A stretch of 64,000 bases of DNA, taken from Irpex lacteus (Eukaryota > Basidiomycota > Agaricomycetes > Polyporales > Irpicaceae). The notes beneath the pieces were generated by a model. That model was not told the DNA's origin. It searched no databases and was given only the letters and a program-made list of their open reading frames with translations. Each line of letters starts with the position of its first letter. The stretch's first letter is position 1. Of this stretch, positions 1 through 12,347 are shown piece after piece. The position numbers and the translations under genes were made by a program. The stretch spans positions 99,725 through 163,724 of the forward strand of contig MQVO02000045.1 of the NCBI GenBank assembly GCA_001986395.2, read 5' to 3'.

Positions 1-401
1 TGGGAATCGGATTCGGAGCGGCAAGGCTGTATCGCACCCATCGGTCACGGTCAGACTGACCCAAAGGCATAGAAGGGGTTCTCTATGCCAGGTAATCTAG
101 TATGTGAGAGTCCATGCCGTTCAATTATCCAAACTTACGCTCAATCTGAGCTTGTAGCACAGGTGTGCTTGCTGCGATCTGGCAGCCTCATCCCTGCTCA
201 TTCCCATGCTACGCAATGGATGCTGTAGTGCTGGCCACATGATACTAGGTTTCCCTCTTTCATTAACGGGGAGACAGTGTATCATGTCAAACTTATAGCT
301 GTGCATACAGCACATTCGTGTTTAAAAACCGGACAATCCTACAAGTTTTTCTCTCACCTAGCCCTCACACACTTTTGTCGTCGTCCCCCAAAGTACCAGT
401 C
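1..401. other. Intergenic, upstream of the phosphate transporter
   Basis: No coding region, RNA gene or repeat is convincing here. The stretch would hold the promoter and 5' leader of the phosphate transporter that starts at 402. The short open frames inside it look like chance. Confidence 0.5.
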
Positions 402-3400
402 ATGGACGGTCCCAGGGACAGTCAATACTCATTCGACGGTGAGAACTCACAACTCGCGAGTTCACCGCCTGAAATGGGCCCCCTTTCATCTCACGCCACC
501 GCCCATATATCGCCCCTTACTGGTAACTCAACGCTGCCACTCTCCGGCGCCTCAAACGTTGTCATACACGAGCCCAAACCAGCCAATCACCCTCATACAG
601 ATGTCTTGCGCGTCACTTCCCCCATAACTCGACCGCCTACCTACGCATCAAGACTAGAAGCAGACCTATCAGATACACGTATCTTTCCTAGCACGCAGGG
701 TGCTCAACGACGTTTCTCTGTAGTACAGGATGAGCCGTTTGACCCTTCACAGCTCGTAACTTGCCGATCGCAGTACCCTCTGCAACCTGCGGGTTCAAGT
801 GGCAAGACAAAGCATATACTCTACTCTGACAACGCCAGATCTGGACTTGGGTACATATCGAGAGATCCCCGCGCAACCTACCTACAATCCGATTATATCC
901 ATGGCCACCCTCACCGACAATCGGCTACTACCGGCGCGTCTTCCCTTGGCCATTCGAGCGAGTATGGGTATCCTCTAGCAATAGCTATGCCTGACTCCAA
1001 TGCGCCAGCCTTTTTGCAAGCCCATGATAAGTTCATGACAGAAACATCCTTAACTGGTGGCGACAACAAACACTATGGGCATCAGTATAAGGACTCGTCC
1101 TCCAGTAATGATGCACATGGTGTGCCTCCGTTGACGATCCTCAGGTGCTCCGAGCAGGACACTCTGGACCACGTTGGTTATAGACTCTCAAGGGAGAGGA
1201 TGACTGCGTTGTCCGAGGTAGACCATGCTGTATTCTCGTGAGTCGTTCTCCCTGCTCTTACAGGTTCATGGCTTATCGAGACCTTGCCCTCCAGGTGGTT
1301 CCACTTCAAGGTGTGCTTGATCGCTGGAGTAGGCTTCTTTACCGACGCGTAAGTATCGAGACACTCGATACACCCCCCCTTTCGTCGTGTAAGTCAATTT
1401 TCTGATTTTCTTACCCTCCAGGTACGACATCTTTGCGGTCAACATCGCCTCCAGTATGATGAGGTTTGTTTATGACATCAATGGTTCTAATGGTGAGTGA
1501 CCTGAGCTGCATGACTGCTAAAGTCTAACTTTCAGCACCATTTTCGTACTGATGCTCGCTCCATAGCTCTTGAGCAAGCAGCGGTAAAGGCAGCTGCTCC
1601 TATAGGTACATTGATCGGTCAACTACTGTTTGGCTGGTTAGCAGATCGTATTGGCCGTAAGCGGATGTGTACGTGTCTCTCTCTCACGACGGTCCTTGGA
1701 CAGCACGCCCTAACGTATCTCACCCCCTCAGACGGTATCGAGCTCATCATTATCATAATCGGCACCTTCGGTCAGTCCCTGGCCGCCAATTCAGACGTTC
1801 ACACGGTCAACATTTTCTCTGCCCTCATCGTCTGGCGAATCATCGTAAGCACGCACTTTCAAACCGATACTTGCTCTTGACGCGGGTATCCGTCCGTGTC
1901 GTTGTACTACAGATGGGTTTGGGGGTCGGAGGCGATTATCCACTCTCTGCGGTCATATCGTCAGAGTTTGCGGCCACGCACATTCGTGGACAGATGCTCA
2001 CCGCCGTCTTTGCCAATCAAGGCTGGGGTCAGTTTTGTAAGCAATAAATTCCAGCCGCTTTTCTGCACCCAAGCAACTCTTAATTCCGAGTCTATGCCAT
2101 CGATCTAGTCGCAACAGTCGTGGCGGGTGTCACCGTCGCAGGCTTCCGCGGGTCTTTCTCTTCGGAAAGTCTGTCCCAAAATATCTACATGGACGTGAAC
2201 AACACCACTGCGGGTCTCTCCCCCACAGGCATCGCTTTCCGTCAAGACATCGATCAATCATGGCGAATCCTCATCGGTCTTGGATGCGTCCCAGCTGCCA
2301 TCGCCCTTTGGTTCCGCCTCACCATCCCTGAGACACCTCGCTTCACGATGGACATCGAGCGAAATGTGAGACAGGCAATAGACGACATTGACCAGTTTCT
2401 GAAGACGGGGTCGTATAATTATGATCCGGACTCGATCGTCATTCGTGTGCTGGCACCTCGTGCGAGTTGGAAGGACTTTTTTGCATACTTTGGAAGGTGG
2501 GAGAATTACAGCGTACTGGCTGCGTGTGCATATACGTGGTTCGCGATTGACGTGAGTGCCTTGCACATGCTACCACGTTGAGCTGACTCTAGACTTGACT
2601 GGTATCATTACAGGTTGTATTCTACGGCCTAGGGCTCAACACCGACAAGTTCTTCTCTGCGATCGGGTTCTCTTCACACCTCGACCAGAGCGCGCAATCA
2701 GCGGACCACGTCGTAGGAATGATTTTCAAGGATTTCATGAATTTGATCATCGCCAACATGTTCCTGTCCGCCGTCGGCCTCATACCAGGTTACTGGGTGA
2801 CATTCCTCCTCATTGAGAAACTCGGAAGGAATAAGATTCAAATGATTGGCTTTGCGATGCTCACAGTACTGTTCATTACCATGGGTATGTCCCATGCCTC
2901 CACGAGTCCCATGATGTACTTGCTCTTTTTACCACTCTCACTCCCTTGCAGGTGCTACCTTCTCCACTCTGACCATACAACTGTCCTCTGACGGCTCAAA
3001 CTCACTCTTTGGGATCCCCTCTGGCGCCAAAGTCTTCCTGTTCCTGTTCATCCTCGCCAGTTTCTTCCAGAACTTTGGACCTAACACGACGACCTTCATC
3101 ATTCCTGCCGAAAACTTCCCCACTCGATACCGGTCGACGTGCCACGGGATATGTGCTGCAAGTGGCAAGATAGGGGCCATCATGTCTCAATTCGCGTTCC
3201 AGAATGTGTCTCCGATGAAAGTGTACGTACCGCGACGAAACTCACTGCTCATACTGATATTTACTTATGTGTGAACCGTTTTGGCTGGCAGTTTGTTGGC
3301 ATACGTACCATTCACGATCACAGGGCTTGCAGCGACATTCATCATACCTGAGACGGCACAAGAGACGTTAGAGAACCTCAGCGGTGAAGAGTCAAGCAGC

Positions 3401-3557
3401 TTCATCCAAGGTATGTAACACAGCTTGCTTCCTCTTCCTTCAAGTCAAATCATCCAATTGACAATGATGACGGCTCTAACATTCGTACGTAGGTCCCGTA
3501 CGACCGGATCCTGCCACTGCAGGGTATATTCAGACGGCCATGCAGTTCCCGGCATAG
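402..3557 (+). CDS. PHO84-type inorganic phosphate:H+ symporter (MFS), long N-terminal extension
   Basis: This gene encodes a plasma-membrane major facilitator that imports phosphate with protons. The conserved body starts after the first exon (ends near 1240) with [14 protein letters not shown]. It continues through [12 protein letters not shown] (MFS loop 2-3), [17 protein letters not shown] and [12 protein letters not shown]. The late signature is [11 protein letters not shown] followed by [15 protein letters not shown]. Splicing by eye gives about ten exons with 50-70 nt GT-AG introns; junctions at VFS/WFHF, TDA/YDIF and WRI/MGLG keep frame. The stop is TAG at 3555-3557. The start at 402 is the first ATG of a sensible exon. 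It places about 270 polar, Ser/Pro-rich residues before the usual pre-TM1 motif, here [16 protein letters not shown]. Family members normally have only about 40-70 residues there, so translation might instead begin at a later ATG such as 1200. Family assignment is very secure; the N-terminus is uncertain. Confidence 0.93.
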
Positions 3558-4188
3558 TATCCCGGCCACGGTTGTGCCTCAATGGTCGCTTGGACCCCAA
3601 GATCACTGATACGGCAGGTCACGCGAGTGGATGAACAGCTGATGTCTGGTACGCTTGAGGTTTTGGAACTCCTTCTGCTTCTTGCAGGAGCGAGCTCCTT
3701 CGTAGTGTTGTAGAGCGGACATCTCGCTTCTTATCCAGATACCGTTATGCTTCGAATTCTTTCTACATTTCGGCTTTCAGAGTTGATCTTCTCTCGTACA
3801 TCTCGTAAACTGTTTAAGATGGAGATAGCTCAACGATTGTACTATATAGATTCTAGGTTTTCGACGACATACCAGATACCAGACACCAGACACCCTTGTA
3901 CTCCTACCTCGAGGCAGTTGAAGGACTGCTCGCGAATTGACGGATATTATCGAGATACAGGTTTCCAGTGCTAAACGAGTATATTGTCGCAGAAGATGAC
4001 GGGATTCCAGGACCATCGGTGTATAAGAATCTGTACAACAGACACAGAAGAATCGAAGAGTAGACATAAGCATCAACAATAGGGAGTTCATATACATACT
4101 CTGCATTACGAGTAATAGGCGAGAAAGAATAAATTAGATAGTCCAAGATTGAAACGTCGCTTACTTAAAACGGTTTGACAAAACACGT
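3558..4188. other. Intergenic between convergent 3' ends
   Basis: This stretch separates the 3' end of the phosphate transporter from the 3' end of the minus-strand surface-protein gene. It should hold both 3' UTRs. I see no gene or repeat in it. Confidence 0.5.
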
Positions 4189-5889
4189 TCAATGCTGGGA
4201 CGGAGGATGAGGGAGAGGGTGCGGGTGCGGGTGCGGGTGCGGGTGCGAGTGATCCTGACCGTTCGTAACCTCATGCGCTTGCTCCACGACGCCTACACTC
4301 GTAAACCCAGGCAACGGTCCTTCCGGGGGCGAATAATCCGGCAGCGGCCCAGCAAGTATCTCCTGCTGCATTCTCAGCTCCTCCATCTCGCCCCGCAAAC
4401 TCGCGATCTCCTGTACCAGGTTCAAACTGATACCACCAGCAGGACTTGCGTTGGTAGATGTTGGACGTCCCGAGACATTTCGTACTTCTTGCTGGGCGCG
4501 GAGTTGTTGCACTTCCTGGCGTAACGACCGTATTTCGTTTTCGATGCTGGAAGCGTGCTCCCGAGAGAGTTTGGATCCAGTGGTACGTGATGGAGAGCTA
4601 AAAATGGTTGACGCCGCGGGCGTGCCAGATATAGGTGTCGCTTGTGATGACCGTACTAGAGATGCGAGCTCCTCTCGTAGAACCTGGACATCGGCATGCA
4701 GGGTGTCGTCATCCTGGCCAGTGTAGGAGGAGAAGGGAACATCATTACTTCTGGCCGTCGACGGACTGATCTCTGTCATTTCATCCTCGAGCTTCAGAGC
4801 TGAGGGGACGTAGGTCTGCGCAATGTCCGCGTTCTTGTCCTCTGGAGTGACCGCGACCATTCCGTCAAAGGGCTGACGACCTTTGTTGATAAACGGTGAA
4901 ACGCTCGCTGCCTTTCGTCGCCCCCGCCTTCTGTACCACCACAAGCCAAATATGACGGCTGCGATGAGAACGACCCCGCCTACGACGCCTCCTGCCACAG
5001 GTCCAGCCACGCTACGAGAATGAGAGCCACCAGAAGAGGCAGCTGTACTGCCCGTGCCGCTGGATGGTTGTGTCGAAGGGCTATCATCGGTCACATTGGT
5101 GCTGGAAGAGTAAGAGGAGAAGACATGAGTTCTCGTAAATTCAGATGGGCCAAACGTTCCAGAGACTCACGTGTAGATCGCGTAATCGAATAGCACATTG
5201 GTCTGGTTCGGTCCAAATGCGCTTACTCCCACTGTGTGCTCTCCGTACGGGATGTCCTCCTTGGAGAATATGGAGGCATTATATAAGAACCCTTCAGTGA
5301 TGTTGGGTGTGCGGGTGTAGCGACCGAGAATCTCTCCGTCAAGGGTAACATTAACGTCCGTAAGAGCAAGTTTGACCAGGATATTGAAGATGTAGAAGGC
5401 CGTTCCTGAGCGTGAAATTAAGCATCGACGTCGAAGGAGCAAGTAAGCGATGTGTGTTACCATTAAACTTGAATGCGAACGCTAATGGCTCAACGTCGCG
5501 ATCCGGAATGTGAGTTCCATCGTGCCATGTACCTATAACCGGAAAAGCGTGCTTAGCGAGCTAGCCAGGGGATAGGAGTTGCATATGTACCGTCAAACGC
5601 AGAGCTGTTATCCGGTTTCAGGGCACAGAAGCTGCATCCGCTTCCTTGAGACCAAACTCCAGGCGGCGTGTACGTGACCTATTCACAGCAGCAGCGCAAG
5701 TGAAAATATTTGGGCAGATGTTAGCAAGAAGACGGCGCATAAATGAGATGGAAAACGTACCAATCGACCTGTCTTTTCATCGCCTAGCTGATCGTCTATC
5801 GTATAGTTTACCCACCTCTCTCCTTGCACTCCAGAAACGACGGCACACACTACAAGGAACAGAGCAGCGGCACACCAAGAGGTCTTCAT
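4189..5889 (-). CDS. Secreted/surface single-pass membrane protein with mucin-like stalk, Ser/Thr-rich
   Basis: The protein starts with a signal peptide (MKTSWCAAALFLVVCAVVSG). An extracellular part of about 170 residues follows, rich in N-glycosylation sequons (NYT, NSS, NGT, NVT, NIT, NAS, NQT). Next come a Ser/Thr linker, one membrane span (GPVAGGVVGGVVLIAAVIFGLWWY) and a cytoplasmic tail with the stop-transfer cluster RRRGRRK. The tail contains two Glu/Gln-rich coiled-coil heptad segments (LRQEVQQLRAQQE and LRGEMEELRMQQE). It ends in repeated His-Pro pairs. Exons were joined by eye: 5889 to about 5761 (TGRL/VTYTPPG junction), then exons around 5684-5590, 5540-5464, 5405-5170 and 5094-4189. 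This layout is very common in Agaricomycetes and has no established function. The His-Pro tail is encoded by a GCGGGT hexanucleotide tract at about 4219-4250. Confidence 0.8.
4216..4250. repeat. GCGGGT-type hexanucleotide microsatellite inside a coding tail
   Basis: About five copies of a GCGGGT/GCGGGTG unit occur in a row. Read on the minus strand they encode the alternating His-Pro tail of the surface protein. The unit keeps frame, so changes in copy number would only lengthen or shorten the tail. Confidence 0.75.
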
Positions 5890-6317
5890 CCTCCAGACAG
5901 CCCTGGTGAAGGACGGAGGGAGTTGGAAGGAAAACGAGGACAGCCAAGGATCATACTCACAGGCTGATCATGGCCACATGATATCGCTGTCAGTTCTCAT
6001 TGCTCATGCGTGATCCGTTGATAGTCCGATGGTTTGCGTTTGATGGGCCGCATTTGCCATCCTTATGGAGACAAGAGATGGTATAGGTAACTTAGACAAG
6101 CTTTGCGAAGACAGGAAGAGATAGACAAAAGGTGGTGGTGGCAGATAGTGGCAGGAAGAGCACCGGAGTTAAATCCTTAGAATTACCCGATAAGGAAAAG
6201 CATCGGTATCGAACGCCAAATCGGCCGAGCGGCGAGCGGTCCCTGAGGCCTGAAACAGGAACCACCATCTCCTTTCGGAGCAATTACCAACTTCCAGCTC
6301 GTTATGCCCTTGACAAG
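5890..6317. promoter_or_regulatory. Divergent intergenic region (shared promoter space)
   Basis: The two flanking genes point away from each other, so this 0.43-kb stretch must contain both promoters. I could not assign individual boxes. Confidence 0.5.
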
Positions 6318-7543
6318 ATGAGAATACTTGACTCATTCCAAACCATCGTCTGTGTCACAGCTTTCTTTGCTCTCAGAACCGCGACACGTGTCGAGGCTCG
6401 ACATGACGATGGCGACGCGCAGGAGGTGCTGGTCGGGCACATGCCCAAAATACAACCCAAAGTATTCATATTTGGAATGGTGCGTACTTCTCAACTTCCT
6501 TCGAGCATTATCACTAATCTATAATCCAGTTTGGTGCAGAAGGTCAAGCCTGGCATGACATTCCAGAGTTCAATCTTCTCGAGCGTAACATTTCTGTGCC
6601 CGGATTCTCCCCTCTATACCCAGATACCCACTGCACCTTAGATGGCTCCATATGCCAACTAGTCACCGGTTCAGGCGAAATCAATGCCGTCGCGACCATC
6701 TCCGCCCTCCTTTACTCAGACCTATTCGACCTGCGCAAAACATACTTCCTCATCGCTGGTATCGCTGGTATAAACCCCAAGAAAGCTACCATCGGCAGTG
6801 TCACATTTCCTCGATATGTAGTCCATGTCGGACTACAGTTCGAGATTGACGCACGCGAGATTCCTCCTCATTTCACCACGGGCTACGTACCCCAAGGAGC
6901 TCGCTCACCTGGCCAATACCCTACGAGAATATATGGCACGGAGGTGTACGAACTCAACGATAACTTACGACAGATGGCAATCAAGTTCGCCAAGACGGCT
7001 CACCTCACAGACGACGAACGGTCTCAGACATACCGGTCACTGTACGCCAACGCCCCAGAATACACACCAGCTGCTGGCCCACCGACAATTGTCGTCTGTG
7101 ATACAGCAACTTCAGATCAGTTCTGGAGCGGTAGATTGCTTGGAGAGGCCATGGAAAACTATACGAAGCTGCTCACAGACGGGGCCGGAGAATACTGCAC
7201 TACGCAGCAAGAAGACAACGCGACGCTAGAGGCACTCGTACGTGCCGCCGTCCGCGGTAAAGTTGACTTCTCGCGCGTAATGATCATGAGGACGGGGTCG
7301 AACTTCGACAGGCCGTGCCCAAGTCAAAGCGCGGCGGATAACCTGTTCCATGACTTGACGGGGTACACGTCGGCGATCATGAACATCCGCAATGCGGGAG
7401 TCCCCATCGTAGTGGGCATCCTGGAGGGCTGGGAAGACTCCTTTGCAGACGGAATACGTGCTGAGAACTATATCGGTGATATTTTGGGCTCTCTAGGCCA
7501 GCGACCGAGTTTCAGGCCTAGGAAAGTTGGAGATGAATTGTAG
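6318..7543 (+). CDS. Purine nucleoside permease (NUP family)
   Basis: The fungal NUP family (PF06516) includes proteins that take up purine nucleosides; it resembles nucleoside phosphorylases in fold. Two exons are clear: 6318-6479 (54 codons) and 6530-7543, separated by a 50-nt intron. The product has 391 residues. Residues 1-25 look like a signal sequence. Family motifs are PKVFIFGMFGAEGQAW across the splice site, LLERNISVPGF, ICQLVTGSGEINA with the conserved GEINA, YFLIAGIAGINP, and TGSNFDRP near the C-terminus. Length and motif order match full-length fungal members, with no break. The start is the first ATG that gives an N-terminal leader and is in frame with the splice. Confidence 0.93.
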
Positions 7544-9238
7544 AAGCGGAGAGTCGAATGTTGTTTTATACATTGCAGGCTGGATGCCGATTCACGGTCG
7601 CGGGACGTGCACGTAGTTGGATGCGCCTCTGTGCTGATAAGAGGGTGCCTGAGTTTCGAGTACACCTAACATATCGAAGAAGACGTACATACTGGCACTT
7701 TTGCTCATAGAATTCGTGGCTACTGACAAGTACAGGCTGTCTATTTACAGCTGATATCTTCTGCCTGTCGCACCGGTGAGTGTTTGCGTCATCGCCCGAA
7801 ATAAGGCCCAGAACTCAAAGTTCTGGACCGAAACTTGCCCAACTACTATTTACCCCTGGATTCTCTGGAATACATCTGAAGAACGACTTCGGCGCTCCGG
7901 ACGTCTCATCGCAAGTTTCACGTTTTGAGGTCTTCGTCACCACAAGCAACGAGGTAAAATTTCTAGAGCGTACATGCGTTCGGCCGTTCTTGAGACATCT
8001 TGGACCCTCTGCAATACTGCGTGCATATTCCCCCCGTTCTACCAAGCGTTGCGAAGCATCGTGCTGCGACCCCTGTTCATCGTGGAATCTGGCCTGCAGG
8101 TGTCGGTGAGATAATACTTTATGCCATCTTGACAGGGCTTCGAAGCTTTAGTATACCTCGTGTAAGTGCGCATCTTCCCGCTTATAAGTATGTCATGCAC
8201 TAACGACGTCGTCAACGGTATTCGTTTCATATTGACTCGCGAGCCTGGCCAAGCGTTAGCAACAGATAGCGGGAAGGACAGGGATACTGAAGGCTCCCGA
8301 TCATTGCCTAGTCCAGTATCTTCAGACTCCAGTTGCTCTAGAATGATGCTCGAGACGACTTCTGTTGGCTTCTGTTTTTAACAACCCTTTTTAATGTCGG
8401 GTGTCGGGTGTTTTGCCTGCGGTAGCTCAACATTGATAATCGCCGCCTCCCAGGTCCAACTCAGTTCAAACTCCGACAGGAGACTCAAGGCCAAGCCGAG
8501 ACCGGCTACGAGAACAAATTCAACGGCGACTGAGATGATCAGAGTAAGATCTGAGATGGTCGCTGTTGTTTTACGGCAGCGTTACATCGCTCTCTCCCCT
8601 GCAGAAGAAATCGAGGGTGCTGCAAACAGCGTTGAAGGTGTTTGTGCGTCGTGTCCCTACTTTTCTGATCACCGCCTCTATTAATCTCGCTGATCACAGC
8701 GCAATGCGTGTTGCGCGTGCTCCTGTTCGTCGGGGCCGTCTCGAACATGGTTATCACTCAGCATACCGGGTCTACTGTAGCCTCTACCGCAGCTCTCTTT
8801 ACGTGGGGTATGCATATGGAAATAATGGCCGTGGCTTCCGGGTGATTGAACTCGCTTTCATTATTGAGTATACGAAAGCCGGTGGAAAGACCAATAATAT
8901 GTCCTGGCTCGCCTTTCTCGCTGGGAAGTCATCAAGGGCCATATAATTTCCTGGCAGTGAGCTCGGACGAGAGTCCTATAGTAAATCCCTACATTGAAGC
9001 AGGGATAGAGAGCACGGGTCGCAAACCCGAGACCTTCCTTTCTGAACGGCGGACGGACCCAATTTGGCCTCTCCAAAGCGCCGACTAACGGCTTTTGTCT
9101 CGCTTAAAGGAGTCGTGCCTCGGATCACTCACCTACCCTCCTGCTTTATATCCCGTTAGCCGTTTCGTTCGCTTGCTTTTGCTTGTGCGTCCACGTCGAC
9201 TGCAACTACCACCATCCTCCCCGACCTGCGTGACAACC
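7544..9238. other. 1.7-kb intergenic region, mostly featureless
   Basis: No gene of a family I recognise lies here. The only candidate is a weak two-exon reading at 8550-8844, listed separately. The last part should be the promoter of the FAD monooxygenase gene starting at 9239. Confidence 0.45.
8550..8844 (+). other. Possible small hydrophobic two-exon ORF or gene remnant
   Basis: A reading from the ATG near 8556 (MVAVVLRQRYIALSP) can be spliced across about 62 nt that look like an intron: GTGTTTGTG donor, TTAATCT-like branch site and CACAG acceptor. It continues as a hydrophobic stretch (LRVLLFVGAVSNMVITQHTG, then STAALFTWGMHME). The resulting peptide is only about 75 residues and resembles one or two membrane spans. 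It may be a remnant of a multi-pass membrane gene, or chance. Confidence 0.2.
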
Positions 9239-11226
9239 ATGTCTCCCACCGCCGACAAAGTTGCCTCGCTCTCTTTAGAGTTCGTCATAGTAGGGGGAGG
9301 TGAGTTTCCTTATTCGAAGCTATATAGCATCAGCTTCTTTTCTTCGCCGCAACTCAATCATTCGTACGTTAATCTTACTTGCTATGCTTATCAGGGATCG
9401 GCGGGTTCTCTGCTGCGTACATGCTAGCAAAGGCAGGGCACAAGGTGCGAGTGTTGGAGAGACAGTCACGAGTGGGGACGCCTGCGGCAGGTCTGCGCGT
9501 ACCACCAAACCTGAGCAAGATTCTCAAGCGATGGATTGGAGAGGAGGAGTTGCGTAAAAATGCTGTGGTGAACCTAGAGACACCCTGGTACGACTGTGAG
9601 TGTCATCGGCCATATCACTTAAACCGCCGTTCTGACGACTCCTATGTGGCTCTGGCCCCCGCGTCTTAATTAGTGCACACGGGCGAACTATACGGGTCAT
9701 CACCTTGGCGGCAAGACGTGATGAACGAGACAGGAGGCGACTTCCTCCTGATGGCTGTACGTCCTCCTTCGTTGTTTACTCAACACGTTAAATCTCACCT
9801 ATGAACAGCATGCAGATGTTCACCGGATAGTCCACCGACTCGCCGTATCAGCGGGCGTCCAAATCGACTTTGGCGCCAAGGTCGCCGAGGTCAGCGCAGG
9901 GTCTCCAAAGCCCACCGTCACATTGGCAAGCGGGGAAGTAATTACAGCGGACGTAGTTGTCGGTGCAGATGGGCCAAGAAGTATCGTACGTCCAGTCGTA
10001 CTGGGAGAGGAGGAGGATGATCCAGAGCCCGAAGGAGTTACGGTCTTCGGCGCGACTGTCCCTGCGTCGTGGATGGAAACCGATCCACAACTGGCGAAAA
10101 TGATAAAACAGGACGCTGTAAGTTCATTCATATAAGCATTCACTCCCTGCATACTTTGGCTTACTCACTTTATCTTGCCAGTGGCCGTTAATCGTTGGAA
10201 ACAACCGTAGTATCTGTGGTGAGTACACCTATCGATGCACAAGAGGTACGGAACTCTGACGTAATTCATTAATGATTTGCAGCGCATCCTATAGTACGTT
10301 TATTGGGCGGCTTGATGTTCTATTTTTCCAGCTAACCCTTCCCCCAGCGAGATCACCGGCAGTTCTCGTTGATGATTCACTGGCCTGATGAAGAGGCTGG
10401 TACCCCAGAAGATGCTCAGGAATCCTGGTATGACGTGGTACCAACGAACGCTCTTGATTACTCAAGTCTAGCCCCGGTGTAAGCTTCCTCATTTTGCCCT
10501 AGTCTTCGTCAACTAATAAAGCCTTTTCCCTAGTTGGCAGAAGATGATGAAGGGCGTCTCGTGCTTGTGGAGAACCAGGTCCATGCTACGACCAGAGGCG
10601 GAATACTGGGTGGATGAGTCGGACCGTATAGTACTTATGGGAGAGGCAGCACACCCAGCATACGTGAGTTCGCATCAAACTCCTATCTATCAGGTAGCTG
10701 ATACGTTTATAATGATAAGCCCGGTACCTCGCATGGAGCTAGCATGGCCGTTGAGGACGCGGTTGTCCTTGGGAAACTCTTCTCGTTCCTTTCATCATAC
10801 GACCAGATTCCGAACTTCCTACACGCGTTTGAGGAGATACGACAGGAGCGAGTCAAGCAAGTAAAGATCCGTGAAGCCTCAAATGCTGCATTCGTCCGAA
10901 TGCCTCCTGGTCCAGAACAAGACGCTCGCAATGCTCATTTCCGCATGGCAAGAAACGAGTGGGACGACGGTGCGCTGAAGACCGAATTCGAGGGTCTGGC
11001 AGAACTTTTCGGGTATGACGCGTACGACGCTGCTGCAGTATGTCCATCACCGTCATCGTTGTCATTCAAGTTCTGATATCTGTGCATCTTCGCGTAGGAG
11101 TGGTGGGTAGAGTGGGGACAGTTCCAGGACAAGTCTGAAGAACCTCGCCAAACCATGCAATTCTCCTTCGCATCGGTGGCCTCGGTGGTCGAACACGAGG
11201 TCGTGCATCAAGAAGTCATTGCTTAA
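9239..11226 (+). CDS. FAD-dependent monooxygenase (salicylate hydroxylase-like, PF01494)
   Basis: This flavoprotein hydroxylase would use NAD(P)H and O2 on an aromatic or polyketide-like substrate; the substrate cannot be told. Motifs in order are the Rossmann FAD motif VIVGGG/IGGFSAAYMLAKAG (split by the first intron), then ADVVVGADGPRS (the DG motif), then RIVLMGEAAHPAYPGTSHGASMAVEDA (the second FAD-binding motif). The last usually reads GDAAHP; here Glu replaces the Asp. The C-terminus is EHEVVHQEVIA with TAA at 11224-11226. About ten exons are joined by short introns, for example 9239-9299 to 9396. The neighbours are a nucleoside permease and an F-box gene, so no biosynthetic cluster is implied. 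Length fits the group A flavoprotein monooxygenases. Confidence 0.88.
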
Positions 11227-12347
11227 ATTGCTACCGTCTCCCAACAGTGGCTATCTGCGCGCATCATCAATCTACTTGCTTTGTTTCCCGGTCGTTTATG
11301 CATCTCGTTCTGCTTTGCCACCCCCTCATACCTCTTCGTCTATCATACCCCGCATACTAGTCATCACTGTAGACCATTCACGTCCAATTTTTTGTACATA
11401 GGGTATCAGTCATCTCAATCTGGAGTAAGCATGTTGCGTTAAATCGTCGTACCTCAGGCTATGGTATGTGACAGCCATTGACATTCCAAGCGAGCAGGTC
11501 TTTGGTGGGATAAGTAGCTCTGAGATGGACAGCTTCGGCGGCGACTTTCGGGTTCGTATAAACCTCCAATAGCGGCCTCACTTGACCTTGCCGAGGGCAA
11601 GACAAAACCTCGTCTTTGCTTCCGTCAGCGATCAACTCAACATCGATTTGCAAGAGTGTATTCGGAAGTACGAATCACTACTGTAGACTATTATAGACCA
11701 CGTAGTAAACAGTATTATAGAGCCTTTGCCACCAGACTCCTGGAGTCACCATCACCTTCAAGCTCAGGCGTACTAGTTCGACGATGCATCAGTGCTCATA
11801 CGATCGTAATCTCCCGCTAGATAACATTTTCAGGGCACCGAGTGGGGAGCTTGGCCTGATCGAGCCTCGTGCTACCAACGATCCAGACAAAAGTCTTACC
11901 GGCGGCACTCCTCCTTGGTTCTGATCTGGCGATTACGATCGTGGCACAAAAGATCGCCACACATGGACGTAGATCCCGAGAGATGCTTCCGCCTCTCTTG
12001 TCACTCCTCCGCAGCAATGTCTTGATATCGAAAAGGATCACTAATCGTCTCCGATCTCGCCTGTATACTAAGTATGTTAATGCGACTATAAGCAAGATGC
12101 GAAGCTTGCATTGATTTCACCACGTTCAGTAGCTCACGTCTATCTGCATACTCGCGGGAACATGCAAGATATCAGCGTGCCGACTTGCAATTGTCGCGGC
12201 CTTGAGAACTTTTGAGATCTCCGACTCGTGGTAGAGTTCAAACAGAGCGCGGCCTACTCTCGGATTCAACCAGTCATTGCGTATATCTCGCGCCAGCATA
12301 TCTATTATCAGTGGGTCGTGAACTGTGCAGCGATCTAGGAACTCTAT
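11227..12347. other. 1.1-kb intergenic region between convergent genes
   Basis: This stretch lies between the 3' ends of the monooxygenase and F-box gene 1. A minus-strand frame at 11,459-11,653 ends in a compact 60-residue peptide that faintly recalls an antibiotic-biosynthesis-monooxygenase fold. I cannot support it as a gene. Confidence 0.4.

Noticed and set aside
6318..11226. Secondary-metabolite cluster around the FAD monooxygenase
   Set aside because: No backbone synthase, transferase or cluster transporter nearby; neighbours are unrelated.
11459..11653. Fragment recalling an antibiotic-biosynthesis-monooxygenase domain
   Set aside because: Only about 64 codons, weak resemblance and no plausible partner exons nearby.
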